Source: Acinetobacter genomosp. 15BJ
GTDB taxonomy: Bacteria > Pseudomonadota > Gammaproteobacteria > Pseudomonadales > Moraxellaceae
NCBI RefSeq assembly: GCF_000400715.1
Contig: NZ_KE007347.1
Coordinates: 1,719,382 to 1,783,381, forward strand
Length of the DNA: 64,000 nucleotides
Direction of reading: 5' to 3'
How positions within the stretch are numbered: the stretch's first letter is position 1; the number at the start of each line of letters is the position of its first letter. The translations under genes and the position numbers were made by a program. This document shows positions 45,799-53,816 of this stretch, in pieces. The notes below the pieces were generated by a model. The model searched no databases and was not told where the DNA came from. It saw only the letters and a program-made list of their open reading frames with translations.

Positions 45799-45813
45799 AT
45801 ACCTTTTAAGTAT
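45799..45813. promoter_or_regulatory. CatM operator between catM and catB
   Basis: ATACCTTTTAAGTAT fits the CatM/BenM consensus ATAC-N7-GTAT exactly. It begins six bases upstream of the catM start and is 85 bases before the catB start. A partial half-site (ATACCAAATTC) follows at 45820-45830. Confidence 0.85.
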
Positions 45814-45897
45814 CCAAAAATACCAAATTCAGCCTAGTTCTAAATATTACATTAATTTAGGGTATGTAAATAGCTCAGGACGAAAGAAATACCCAAG

Positions 45898-47007
45898 ATG
45901 TATAAATCCATAGAAACCCTACTTGTCGAGATCCCAACTATCCGCCCGCATAAGATGGCGGTTGCAACCATGCAAACCCAAACCTTAGTCCTCATTAAAG
46001 TGACAACAGAAGATGGTTTGATTGGTTGGGGTGAAGCAACGACCATTGGTGGCTTGGGTTATGGAGATGAAAGTCCTGAAAGTGTCAAAACCAATATCGA
46101 GCATTACTTTTCGCCATTGTTAAAAACTTTGGACAGTTTTAATGTGGCTCAGACACTTCAGGCCATTCAAAATAGCATCAATGGGAACCGTTTTGCCAAA
46201 TGTGCCATTCAAACTGCACTACTGGATATTCAGGCACAACGTTTAGGTTTACCGCTCAGTGAAGTATTAGGTGGACGCCTACGTGATAGTGTCCCTGTAC
46301 TTTGGGTGTTAGCTTCGGGAAATACTGAAAAAGACATTGCTGAAGCAGAAAAAATGGTTGCGTTAAAACGCCACAATGTGTTCAAGCTCAAGATTGGCTC
46401 CCGCCCAGTTGAGCAGGATGTTGAACATGTACTGGCGATTAAACAAGCATTGGGCGCAGACGTTTCGATTCGTGTCGATGTCAACCGTGCATGGTCTGAG
46501 TTGAATGCGATTAAAGGGATTCAAATGCTTCAGGATGGTGGAGTCGATCTGATCGAGCAACCGTGTGCGATTCACAATATTGATGCCATGCAACGTCTGA
46601 CCCGTAAATTTGATATTGCCATTATGGCGGATGAATCTTTAACCGGTCCGCAAAGTGCTTATCAACTGGCAAAAAGCAATGCCGCCTCAGTGTTTGCAGT
46701 GAAAATTGCCCAATCAGGTGGTCTGATTGAAGCCTGTGAAGTCGGGAAAATTGCCAATCTGGCAGGTATCGATCTTTACGGTGGCACCATGTTGGAAGGT
46801 CCAGTTGGCACCATTGCTTCCGCACATGCCTTCTCTACTTTTAGCAATTTAGCCGCAGGAACGGAACTGTTTGGTCCACTGTTGCTCACGGAAGAAATTT
46901 TAAAAACACCACTTCAATATGGCAATTTTGAACTCAAAATTCCAACTGGCCCTGGTCTCGGTATTGAACTGGATGAAGACAAAATCGACAACTTACGTCG
47001 TCAATAA
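45898..47007 (+). CDS. catB: Muconate cycloisomerase
   Basis: A 369-residue enolase-superfamily enzyme that converts cis,cis-muconate to muconolactone. The catalytic KLK is at 163-165, metal ligands are Asp194 (RVDVNRAW), Glu220 (LIEQP) and Asp245 (ADESLTG), and the second catalytic Lys is at 269 (VFAVKIAQSGG). The N-terminal capping domain includes the LSEVLGGR segment. It is the first gene of the cat operon, divergent from catM and under the CatM site. Its length and key residues are those of chromosomal CatB. The ribosome-binding site is weak (GAAAGAAA), which is unusual for an operon leader. Confidence 0.95.
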   Translation: MYKSIETLLVEIPTIRPHKMAVATMQTQTLVLIKVTTEDGLIGWGEATTIGGLGYGDESPESVKTNIEHYFSPLLKTLDSFNVAQTLQAIQNSINGNRFAKCAIQTALLDIQAQRLGLPLSEVLGGRLRDSVPVLWVLASGNTEKDIAEAEKMVALKRHNVFKLKIGSRPVEQDVEHVLAIKQALGADVSIRVDVNRAWSELNAIKGIQMLQDGGVDLIEQPCAIHNIDAMQRLTRKFDIAIMADESLTGPQSAYQLAKSNAASVFAVKIAQSGGLIEACEVGKIANLAGIDLYGGTMLEGPVGTIASAHAFSTFSNLAAGTELFGPLLLTEEILKTPLQYGNFELKIPTGPGLGIELDEDKIDNLRRQ

Positions 47008-47021
47008 TTCAAGGAGTTGCC

Positions 47022-47312
47022 ATGCTTTTTCATGTACGAATGGATGTAAATATCCCGCTCGATATGCCAGTTGAACAAGCCAATCAAATTAAAGCTGTTG
47101 AAAAGGCCTATTCACAAGATTTACAGCGTCAAGGTAAATGGCGTCATATCTGGCGCATCACGGGCCAATATTCAAATATCAGTATCTTTGATGTCGACAG
47201 CAATGAAGAACTGCACAATATTTTACAGGGTCTGCCGTTGTATCCCTACATGAATATTGAAGTGATGGCGATGAATCGCCACCCATCAGCTATCCGCGAA
47301 GACGATAGCTAA
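47022..47312 (+). CDS. catC: Muconolactone delta-isomerase
   Basis: A 96-residue small enzyme that isomerises muconolactone to 3-oxoadipate enol-lactone. It starts MLFHVRMDVNIPLDMP and contains EKAYSQDLQRQGKWRHIWRI, then ISIFDVDSNEELHNILQGLP and LYPYMNIEV, the full conserved MIase signature (family length 90-100). The ribosome-binding site AAGGAG lies six bases before the ATG, and the gene begins 14 bases after catB. It is part of the catBCAIJFD block. Confidence 0.95.
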   Translation: MLFHVRMDVNIPLDMPVEQANQIKAVEKAYSQDLQRQGKWRHIWRITGQYSNISIFDVDSNEELHNILQGLPLYPYMNIEVMAMNRHPSAIREDDS

Positions 47313-47431
47313 AGCCCATCGTAGCATCAGGATCGCAACAGAATTTGAACAAGGAATGTGGCAAGCCAAGGAACCAGCAAAACAGCAAGTCCGCGAGCCA
47401 CCAAAAATTATCATACTTCAGGAGATTATGT

Positions 47432-48352
47432 ATGAACCGTCAAGAAATCGATGCACTGGTTAAAAAAATGAATGTGGATACCGCGACAGGTGAAGTCAAT
47501 CCACGTGTACAACAAATCGTGGTTCGTCTGCTCGGTGATCTTTTTCAGGCGATTGAAGATTTGGACATCTCGCAAAGCGAACTTTGGAAAGGTCTTGAGT
47601 ACTTTACTGATGCAGGCCAAGCCAATGAACTTGGTTTATTAGCAGCAGGTTTAGGTCTTGAACATTATTTAGATTTACGTGCTGATGAAGCAGATGCCAA
47701 AGCAGGTATTACGGGTGGAACACCACGTACCATTGAAGGCCCACTCTATGTGGCTGGTGCACCAGAATCTGTCGGTTTTGCCCGTATGGATGACGGTTCT
47801 GAATCGGACAAAGTGGATACTTTATTCATCGAAGGAACTGTCACTGATCCTGAAGGTAATATTATCGAAGGCGCTAAAGTCGAAGTTTGGCATGCCAACA
47901 GCCTAGGTAACTATTCATTCTTTGATAAGTCACAATCTGACTTTAACTTACGTCGTACCATTTTATCTGATGCCTCTGGTCACTATGTGGCACAGACCAC
48001 CATGCCTGTGGGCTATGGCTGCCCGCCTGAAGGGACTACTCAAGCAGTGCTGAACTTGCTTGGCCGTCACGGTAACCGCCCTTCTCACGTGCACTATTTT
48101 GTGTCTGCACCAGGCTATCGCAAATTAACCACGCAGTTCAATATCGAAGGTGATCAATACCTGTGGGATGACTTTGCATTTGCAACACGTGAAGGCTTGG
48201 TCGCTACTGCTGTTGATGTAACTGATGAAGCTGAACTTGCTCGTCGTGGTGTGAATAAGCCATTCAAACACATTACCTTTAATGTTGAATTAGTGGCAGA
48301 AAAAACAGGTGCGCCAAGCACTGAAGTTGACCGTCGTCGTGTCGGTGCTTAA
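47432..48352 (+). CDS. catA: Catechol 1,2-dioxygenase
   Basis: 306 residues from the ATG at 47432 with CAGGAG eight bases upstream; an upstream in-frame ATG at 47345 is rejected. The enzyme cleaves catechol to cis,cis-muconate with non-haem Fe(III). The four iron ligands are visible: Tyr161 (LGNYSFF), Tyr195 (PVGYGCPPEG), His219 and His221 (RPSHVHYFVSAPGY). The N-terminal helical dimerisation domain (residues about 1-85) is present. In A. baylyi ADP1 catA lies outside catBCIJFD; here it is third in the operon. A hairpin terminator follows it. Confidence 0.95.
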   Translation: MNRQEIDALVKKMNVDTATGEVNPRVQQIVVRLLGDLFQAIEDLDISQSELWKGLEYFTDAGQANELGLLAAGLGLEHYLDLRADEADAKAGITGGTPRTIEGPLYVAGAPESVGFARMDDGSESDKVDTLFIEGTVTDPEGNIIEGAKVEVWHANSLGNYSFFDKSQSDFNLRRTILSDASGHYVAQTTMPVGYGCPPEGTTQAVLNLLGRHGNRPSHVHYFVSAPGYRKLTTQFNIEGDQYLWDDFAFATREGLVATAVDVTDEAELARRGVNKPFKHITFNVELVAEKTGAPSTEVDRRRVGA

Positions 48353-48364
48353 CACCACAAATTT

Positions 48365-48396
48365 ACTGTGAGCTAGACCTTAGCTCACAGTTTTTA
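48365..48396 (+). terminator. Intrinsic-type terminator between catA and catI
   Basis: ACTGTGAGCTA (48365-48375) pairs perfectly with TAGCTCACAGT (48381-48391) around GACCT and is followed by TTTTAAA. It begins 13 bases after the catA stop. As an internal operon site it could give partial termination. Confidence 0.75.
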
Positions 48397-48445
48397 AATT
48401 TCTATGCATACCCGCTTATACCGCAATTCGTATGTATAGAAATTT
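48396..48445. promoter_or_regulatory. Long imperfect hairpin in the catA-catI gap
   Basis: AAATTTCTATGCATAC (48396-48411) is complementary at 15 of 16 positions to GTATGTATAGAAATTT (48430-48445), with an 18-base loop. It also contains an ATAC-N8-GTAT dyad (48418-48433), one base longer than the CatM spacing. It ends 26 bases before the catI ATG. Confidence 0.5.
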
Positions 48446-48471
48446 GAAAACATGGATAAAAGGTTGGCCTT

Positions 48472-49161
48472 ATGATTGATAAAAGTACGCTCACATTGAC
48501 TGAGGCACTGTCACAGATCAAGGATGGCGCAACCATCATGATTGGTGGCTTTGGCACCGCAGGACAACCCGCTGAACTGATTGATGGATTAATCGAACTT
48601 GGCATCAAGGATCTGGTCATCGTCAATAACAATGCTGGTAATGGCGATTATGGCTTGGCCAAACTACTCAAAACAGGTGCGGTACGTAAAATCATCTGTT
48701 CTTTCCCACGTCAGTCTGATTCATGGGTCTTCGATGAACTGTACCGTGCGGGCAAGATCGAACTGGAATTGGTACCACAAGGCAATCTGGCTTGTCGTAT
48801 TCAAGCTGCGGGGATGGGCTTAGGCGCAGTCTTCACGCCAACAGGCTTTGGAACACTCTTGGCAGAAGGCAAGGAAACCCGTCATATCGAGGGTAAAGAC
48901 TATGTACTTGAGTATCCAATCAAAGCCGACTTTGCCTTAATTAAAGCACACAAAGGCGACCGTTGGGGCAATCTGGTCTATAACAAATCTGCACGTAACT
49001 TCGGCCCAATCATGGCGATGGCTGCTGATGTCACCATTGCGCAAGTGTCTGAACTGGTCGAACTTGGTCAGCTTGATCCTGAACACATTATTACCCCTGG
49101 GATTTTTGTACAGCATGTGGTCGCTGTCGATGCAGCCAATGGCACAGGAGCAGAACAATGA
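48472..49161 (+). CDS. catI: 3-oxoadipate CoA-transferase subunit A
   Basis: A 229-residue alpha subunit of the class I CoA-transferase that moves CoA from succinyl-CoA to 3-oxoadipate. It starts MIDKSTLTLTEALSQIKDGA, and the glycine-rich MIGGFGTAGQPAELIDGL is at about 24-41; RQSDSWVF and GLGAVFTPTGFGT follow. It overlaps catJ by four bases (ATGA), consistent with an obligate heteromer. It follows catA after a 119-base structured gap. The family's catalytic Glu is on the partner subunit. Confidence 0.93.
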   Translation: MIDKSTLTLTEALSQIKDGATIMIGGFGTAGQPAELIDGLIELGIKDLVIVNNNAGNGDYGLAKLLKTGAVRKIICSFPRQSDSWVFDELYRAGKIELELVPQGNLACRIQAAGMGLGAVFTPTGFGTLLAEGKETRHIEGKDYVLEYPIKADFALIKAHKGDRWGNLVYNKSARNFGPIMAMAADVTIAQVSELVELGQLDPEHIITPGIFVQHVVAVDAANGTGAEQ

Positions 49162-49805
49162 GCTATCAAAAATTAAGCCGTGACCAGATTGCTGAACGTG
49201 TGGCGCAAGATATTCCCGATGGTGCTTATGTCAATTTAGGTATTGGCCTACCAACCAAGATTTCCAATTATCTTCCTGCGGATAAAGATGTATTTCTGCA
49301 TTCTGAAAATGGCTTACTGGCTTTCGGTCCACCACCTGCCAAAGGTGAGGAAGATCCTGAGCTGATCAATGCAGGTAAAGAATATGTGACTATGCTGACA
49401 GGTGGTAGCTTTTTCCATCATGGTGATTCCTTTGCCATGATGCGTGGTGGGCATTTGGATATTGCTGTACTTGGTGCTTTCCAAGTGGCAGCCAATGGTG
49501 ATCTCGCCAACTGGCATACCGGTGCAGCAGATGCGATTCCTGCGGTGGGCGGTGCCATGGATCTCGCTGTCGGTGCCAAGAAAGTGTTTATTACCACTGA
49601 CCACAACACCAAGCAAGGTGAACCCAAGATTGTTGAAGCGCTTACATATCCAGCCACAGGATTGAAATGTGTCGATCGTATTTATACCGACCTGTGTGTG
49701 ATTGATGTGAGTGCTGAAGGTTTAAAAGTGATTGAGAAAGTGGATGGTTTGAGCTTTGACGAGTTGCAAGCTTTGACGGGTGCAAAATTGATTGATGCGA
49801 CGTAA
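49158..49805 (+). CDS. catJ: 3-oxoadipate CoA-transferase subunit B
   Basis: A 215-residue beta subunit. It has VNLGIGLPTKISNYLP (31-46) and the catalytic SENGLLAFGPPPAKGEEDPE with the active Glu in SENG at about 54. GGSFFHHGDSFAMMRGGHLD and VFITTDHNTKQGEPKIVE follow. It is translationally coupled to catI. In the beta-ketoadipate pathway it yields 3-oxoadipyl-CoA for CatF. The next gene, catF, is separated by 414 bases that hold an unusual inverted-repeat element. Confidence 0.93.
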   Translation: MSYQKLSRDQIAERVAQDIPDGAYVNLGIGLPTKISNYLPADKDVFLHSENGLLAFGPPPAKGEEDPELINAGKEYVTMLTGGSFFHHGDSFAMMRGGHLDIAVLGAFQVAANGDLANWHTGAADAIPAVGGAMDLAVGAKKVFITTDHNTKQGEPKIVEALTYPATGLKCVDRIYTDLCVIDVSAEGLKVIEKVDGLSFDELQALTGAKLIDAT

Positions 49806-49821
49806 GGATAATGTTTACCAG

Positions 49822-50186
49822 TCACTAATTACGGGTTAAAGCAGAGGCTTTTTGTATAGGCATTCCCTTACTTTTTAAGGATAAAAAGTAACAAAAATCC
49901 TTTGTTAGACTGATGGTATATCCATATACCACAGTCTAACGGGCGGCATCCATGCCGCCACCGCGAAACATTGAATGCTAAAGTTTAAATACAGCTTCTG
50001 CTTAGGAAGATTTAGACTTTTCACCTCATTGACTATCGTGACAGGCGACAAGGATGTCGCCCGTTGAACAGGGAGGCAAGGAAGCCTCCTCTGTTCAACA
50101 AAGGGTTTTGTCACTTTTGCCCTGTCAAAAGTGAGGCGTTGCCTACACGAAATAAGAATGACTAAACCTGTAATTTGTGGCAGTGA
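49822..50186. repeat. About 365-bp imperfect inverted-repeat element with paired hairpins
   Basis: The two halves of the catJ-catF gap are inverted copies. Outer arms are about 49822-49903 and 50100-50186; they share, for example, AATTACGGGTT versus AATTACAGGTT and AAAAGTAACAAAAATCCTTT versus AAAAGTGACAAAACCCTTT. Inside lie matched hairpins: 49904-49940 and 50063-50099 (both 37 bases, both with one bulged base after a 9-bp basal stem), and 49942-49959 and 50044-50061 (both 18 bases). The core between them (about 49960-50043) shows no clear repeat. No transposase or target duplication is visible. It resembles a non-autonomous mobile element (MITE-like) or a structured RNA. Confidence 0.75.
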
Positions 50187-50219
50187 TCACAATAGCTTTA
50201 GAAATGGAAATGTAAGACT

Positions 50220-51434
50220 ATGAAAAACGCTTATATCATCGATGCTATCCGTACCCCATTCGGTCGTTATGCGGGCGGATTAGCTCCAGTACGTGCCGAT
50301 GACTTGGGAGCAGTTCCGATTCAGGCCTTGATGCAACGTAATCCCAGCGTCAATTGGCAGCTAGTGGATGATGTGATCTATGGTTGTGCCAACCAGGCGG
50401 GTGAAGACAACCGCAATGTGGGACGTATGTCAGCATTATTGGCAGGTTTACCTTATCAAGTGCCTGCCACCACAGTGAACCGTTTATGTGGTTCATCACT
50501 GGATGCGATTGCCATGGCTGCCCGTGCCATTAAAGCCAATGAAGCTGATTTGATTATTGCAGGCGGTGTTGAAAGCATGAGCCGTGCACCCTATGTGATG
50601 GGCAAATCTGACAGCGCCTTTGGCCGTAGTCAAAAGATTGAAGACACCACCATGGGCTGGCGTTTTATCAATCCAAAACTCAAAGAAATGTATGGTGTGG
50701 ATAGCATGCCGCAAACCGCGGAAAACGTGGCGGAACAATTCAATATTAACCGTGCCGATCAAGATCAGTTTGCGCTCAACAGCCAACAACGTACTGCAAT
50801 GGCACAAGCCAAAGGTTTCTTCGCCAATGAAATCGTGCCTGTCAGTATTCCACAACGTAAGGGCGATGCCGTTGTGGTGGATACTGATGAACATCCACGT
50901 GCATCAACGACTTTAGAAGCGTTGACTAAACTTAAGGGTGTGGTCAAAGCCGAGGGGACGGTCACGGCGGGCAATGCTTCTGGGATTAATGATGGCGCAG
51001 CCGCTGTGTTGATTGCTTCGGACGAAGCGGTGGAAAAATATCAATTAAAACCACGTGCAAAAATTATTGCGGCAACCACAGTCGGTGTTGAACCACGGAT
51101 TATGGGCTTTGCGCCTGCACCTGCCATTAAGAAATTACTGAAACAGGCCAATCTCACTCTTGATCAGATGAATGTGATTGAACTGAATGAAGCCTTTGCA
51201 GCACAAGCTCTAGCTGTGACCCGTGATTTAGGCTTGAGTGATGATGATGCACGCGTCAATCCGAATGGTGGTGCGATTGCTTTGGGTCATCCGTTGGGTG
51301 CTTCAGGTGCGCGTTTGGTGACAACGGCATTGAATCAGCTTGAACAGATCAAAGGTCAGTACGCCCTGTGTTCGATGTGTATTGGTGTTGGTCAAGGGAT
51401 TGCCTTGATTATTCAACGTATCGAACAGAATTAA
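50220..51434 (+). CDS. catF: 3-oxoadipyl-CoA thiolase
   Basis: 404 residues. It cleaves 3-oxoadipyl-CoA to succinyl-CoA and acetyl-CoA. Thiolase signatures are VNRLCGSSLDAIAMAARAIK with the acyl-accepting Cys at about 90, NEAFAAQALAV, GGAIALGHPLGASGARLV with the catalytic His, and CIGVGQGIALI with the second Cys near the C-terminus. The PcaF/CatF type is supported by the IRTPFGRYAGGLA N-terminus. It follows the structured element and is 10 bases before catD, so it needs either read-through from catJ or its own promoter. Confidence 0.93.
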   Translation: MKNAYIIDAIRTPFGRYAGGLAPVRADDLGAVPIQALMQRNPSVNWQLVDDVIYGCANQAGEDNRNVGRMSALLAGLPYQVPATTVNRLCGSSLDAIAMAARAIKANEADLIIAGGVESMSRAPYVMGKSDSAFGRSQKIEDTTMGWRFINPKLKEMYGVDSMPQTAENVAEQFNINRADQDQFALNSQQRTAMAQAKGFFANEIVPVSIPQRKGDAVVVDTDEHPRASTTLEALTKLKGVVKAEGTVTAGNASGINDGAAAVLIASDEAVEKYQLKPRAKIIAATTVGVEPRIMGFAPAPAIKKLLKQANLTLDQMNVIELNEAFAAQALAVTRDLGLSDDDARVNPNGGAIALGHPLGASGARLVTTALNQLEQIKGQYALCSMCIGVGQGIALIIQRIEQN

Positions 51435-51444
51435 GGAAGAGCTC

Positions 51445-52224
51445 ATGCCCACTTTTCAATCCGCCGATGCGCAAATTAATTATCAAACTTTTGGAGATCC
51501 AAACTCACCTGCACTGCTATTTTCCAACTCTTTAGGCACCAACTATGGCATGTGGCAAAAGCAGTTCAATTATTTTAAAGAACACTTTTATGTGATTTGT
51601 TATGACACACGCGGTCATGGCTCATCTTCAACACCAACAGGCCCATATACCCTGCAACAACTCGGTGAAGATGTCGTTCGCCTACTCGATCATTTAAAGA
51701 TTGAAAAAGCCAATTTCTGCGGTATTTCCATGGGGGGAATAACGGGTCAATGGCTTGCCATCCATTATCCAGAACGTTTTTTGCGTGTGGTTGTAAGTAA
51801 TACTGCTGCAAAAATTGGACAGGAACAAGCATGGCTGGATCGTGCCCAACTGGTTCGAAAGCAAGGTTTGGTTCCAATCGCCACCACAGCAGCTTCACGC
51901 TGGTTTACAGATCCCTTTATCCAAAGTCATCCTACAATTGTCAATAACCTGTGTAACGACTTAAGTGCTGGCAGCGCAAATGGTTATGCCAATTGTTGTG
52001 AGGCTTTGGCTAAAGCGGATGTCCGTGATCAACTCAAAGACATCCTCATTCCAGTTTTGGTGATTGCAGGGACGCAAGACCCTGTCACCACAGTGGCAGA
52101 TGGTCAATTTATGCAACAGCAAATACCACAGTCGAAACTGGTCGAAATAGAGGCTTCGCATATTTCGAATATTGAGCAAGCAGAAAGCTTCAATCATATT
52201 TTAAAGGACTTTCTGATTCACTAG
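51445..52224 (+). CDS. catD: 3-oxoadipate enol-lactonase
   Basis: A 259-residue alpha/beta hydrolase that opens 3-oxoadipate enol-lactone to 3-oxoadipate. It has FSNSLGTNYGMWQKQ (28-42), the nucleophile elbow FCGISMGGITGQW (Ser about 95), AGTQDPVTTV with the acidic residue and EASHISNIEQ with the catalytic His near residue 233. All match PcaD/CatD. AAGGAAGAG lies before the ATG, and the gene is 10 bases after catF. It is the last cat gene, followed by a strong terminator. PcaD has the same reaction; the cat context fixes the name. Confidence 0.92.
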   Translation: MPTFQSADAQINYQTFGDPNSPALLFSNSLGTNYGMWQKQFNYFKEHFYVICYDTRGHGSSSTPTGPYTLQQLGEDVVRLLDHLKIEKANFCGISMGGITGQWLAIHYPERFLRVVVSNTAAKIGQEQAWLDRAQLVRKQGLVPIATTAASRWFTDPFIQSHPTIVNNLCNDLSAGSANGYANCCEALAKADVRDQLKDILIPVLVIAGTQDPVTTVADGQFMQQQIPQSKLVEIEASHISNIEQAESFNHILKDFLIH

Positions 52225-52241
52225 CTGATAAAGTCAATCAT

Positions 52242-52273
52242 AAAAAAATGGCCTAAAACGGCCATTTTTTTAT
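52242..52273. terminator. Bidirectional intrinsic terminator after catD
   Basis: AAAAAAATGGCC (52242-52253) pairs perfectly with GGCCATTTTTTT (52260-52271) around TAAAAC. It serves the cat operon on one side and the aldehyde dehydrogenase gene on the other. Confidence 0.92.
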
Positions 52274-52286
52274 ATCTTACATAAAG

Positions 52287-53774
52287 TTAGTATCGAATCA
52301 TCACCGATTTAAGTTCAGTATAATCATCAATAAAAGCATCCGAAAATTCACGACCTAGTCCTGATGCCTTGACCCCGCCAAAGGGAACAGCAGGATCTAG
52401 GAAAGTATGCATATTGACCCAAACCGAACCTGCTTCAATTTGCGGGATCAAACGCAACGCTTTTGCCAGATCATTGCTCCAAATACTGGCTGTCAAACCG
52501 AAACGGGAATGATTGATCATTCGAATGAGTTCTTCATCACTTTCAAAAGCAATCACATCGACCACTGGGCCAAAGGTTTCCTCAATAAATAAGGGATCAT
52601 CCGTCCCCTGCACTTTGAGTAATGTCGGTTCAACAAAATAACCCGTTCCTTGGATGGTTTGACCACCACAAATCACTTGATCCTTTTGATTGGCAATATC
52701 TAGATAATGCTTGACCTTTTCAAAGTGTGGTTTATTGGAAAGTGGTCCAAACATACTAGCTTCATCCAGTGGTGAACCCATTGTGAACTGCTGTAGTGCC
52801 GCAGTTGCTTTTTGGGTAAATTCATCATATTTGGACTGATGTACAAAGAAACGCTCTGGTGCCGCACAAACCTGCCCCTGATGGACGAAGGTTGCCTGTA
52901 ACAAGGTTGGTAGGATTTCATCCAGATTGGCATCCGCTAAAATGGCCGCAGCATTTTTTCCACCCAGCTCCAGACTGACCCGAGTAAGATCATTCTTCAT
53001 CGCTTGTTGACCAATCGCAATTCCTGTAGGAACCGAACCCGTAAACGAGACCTTTTTCACCAAAGGTGAATTCATTAAATATTGTCCAGTCTCCCCCTTA
53101 CCTGTGACCACATTAATCACTCCTGCTGGAATTCCTGCTTCAATTGCAAGTTCAGCCAAACGTAATAATGACAAAGTCGTAAATTCACTTGGTTTCAGTA
53201 CAATGGTACAACCTGTGGTTAATGCTGAACCTATTTTCCAGCATCCAATCATCAGAGAAAAATTCCACGGTACAATCCCTGCCACCACGCCAACAGGTTG
53301 GCGTAAGGTATAGGCTGTATATTTTTCTCCATTCATGGAGGGAATTGAGGGTTGCATGGTTTGCCCATGAATTTTGGTTGCCCAGCCCGCAAAATACCTT
53401 AAAAATACAATTGTTTGAGCCACTTCCAAATGTCGAGCCAGATTAATCAACTTCCCTGTGGTCAAGGTTTCTAACTGCGCCAATTCTTCAGCATGTTGTT
53501 CGACCAAATCAGCTAATTTATTTAACTTTAAACCACGTTCATAAGGCGGCGTATTGGCCCAAGCATGATGAAAGGCCTCATACGCACTCTGAACCGCTTT
53601 TTCCACTTCGTTTTGAGTTGCGATAGCAATGGTTGAAACCACCTGTTCTGTCGCAGGGTTGATCAACTCAATCCGTTCTGATGTTTCTGCTGGAATGGTT
53701 TGACCATCAATAAAGTGACCATGCTGACGAGCCATAAATTGCTGTACACTTGCTAGAATCTGTACTTCACTCAT
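52287..53774 (-). CDS. feaB: Aldehyde dehydrogenase, phenylacetaldehyde dehydrogenase (FeaB)-like
   Basis: 495 residues from the ATG at 53774, which has AGAGGAAAAAATA before it; an ORF start 11 codons upstream has no such site. The family residues are Asn in IVPWNFSLMIG, Glu269 in VSLELGGKN and nucleophile Cys303 in HQGQVCAAPERF. The C-terminal PAVPFGGVKASGLGREF is also typical. FeaB oxidises phenylacetaldehyde formed by amine oxidase TynA. The tynA-like gene and an AraC regulator in the same run support that role. The substrate specificity is inferred. It is separated from the GMC oxidoreductase gene by 42 bases. Confidence 0.85.
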   Translation of the reverse strand: MSEVQILASVQQFMARQHGHFIDGQTIPAETSERIELINPATEQVVSTIAIATQNEVEKAVQSAYEAFHHAWANTPPYERGLKLNKLADLVEQHAEELAQLETLTTGKLINLARHLEVAQTIVFLRYFAGWATKIHGQTMQPSIPSMNGEKYTAYTLRQPVGVVAGIVPWNFSLMIGCWKIGSALTTGCTIVLKPSEFTTLSLLRLAELAIEAGIPAGVINVVTGKGETGQYLMNSPLVKKVSFTGSVPTGIAIGQQAMKNDLTRVSLELGGKNAAAILADANLDEILPTLLQATFVHQGQVCAAPERFFVHQSKYDEFTQKATAALQQFTMGSPLDEASMFGPLSNKPHFEKVKHYLDIANQKDQVICGGQTIQGTGYFVEPTLLKVQGTDDPLFIEETFGPVVDVIAFESDEELIRMINHSRFGLTASIWSNDLAKALRLIPQIEAGSVWVNMHTFLDPAVPFGGVKASGLGREFSDAFIDDYTELKSVMIRY

Positions 53775-53816
53775 TATTTTTTCCTCTTGAATGTCTAAAT
53801 ACTGCAATCACCGCAA

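Noticed and set aside
47345..47431. Upstream ATG extension of catA
   Set aside because: The extension is Lys/Gln-rich and unlike CatA N-termini; the ATG at 47432 has CAGGAG before it.
48418..48433. ATAC-N8-GTAT as a true CatM operator
   Set aside because: Spacing is one base longer than the consensus and the dyad lies inside a larger hairpin; kept only as a remark.
49905..50114. 69-codon ORF on the minus strand inside the catJ-catF gap
   Set aside because: It runs through the hairpins of the inverted-repeat element and has no credible ribosome-binding site; the structure explains the sequence better than a protein.
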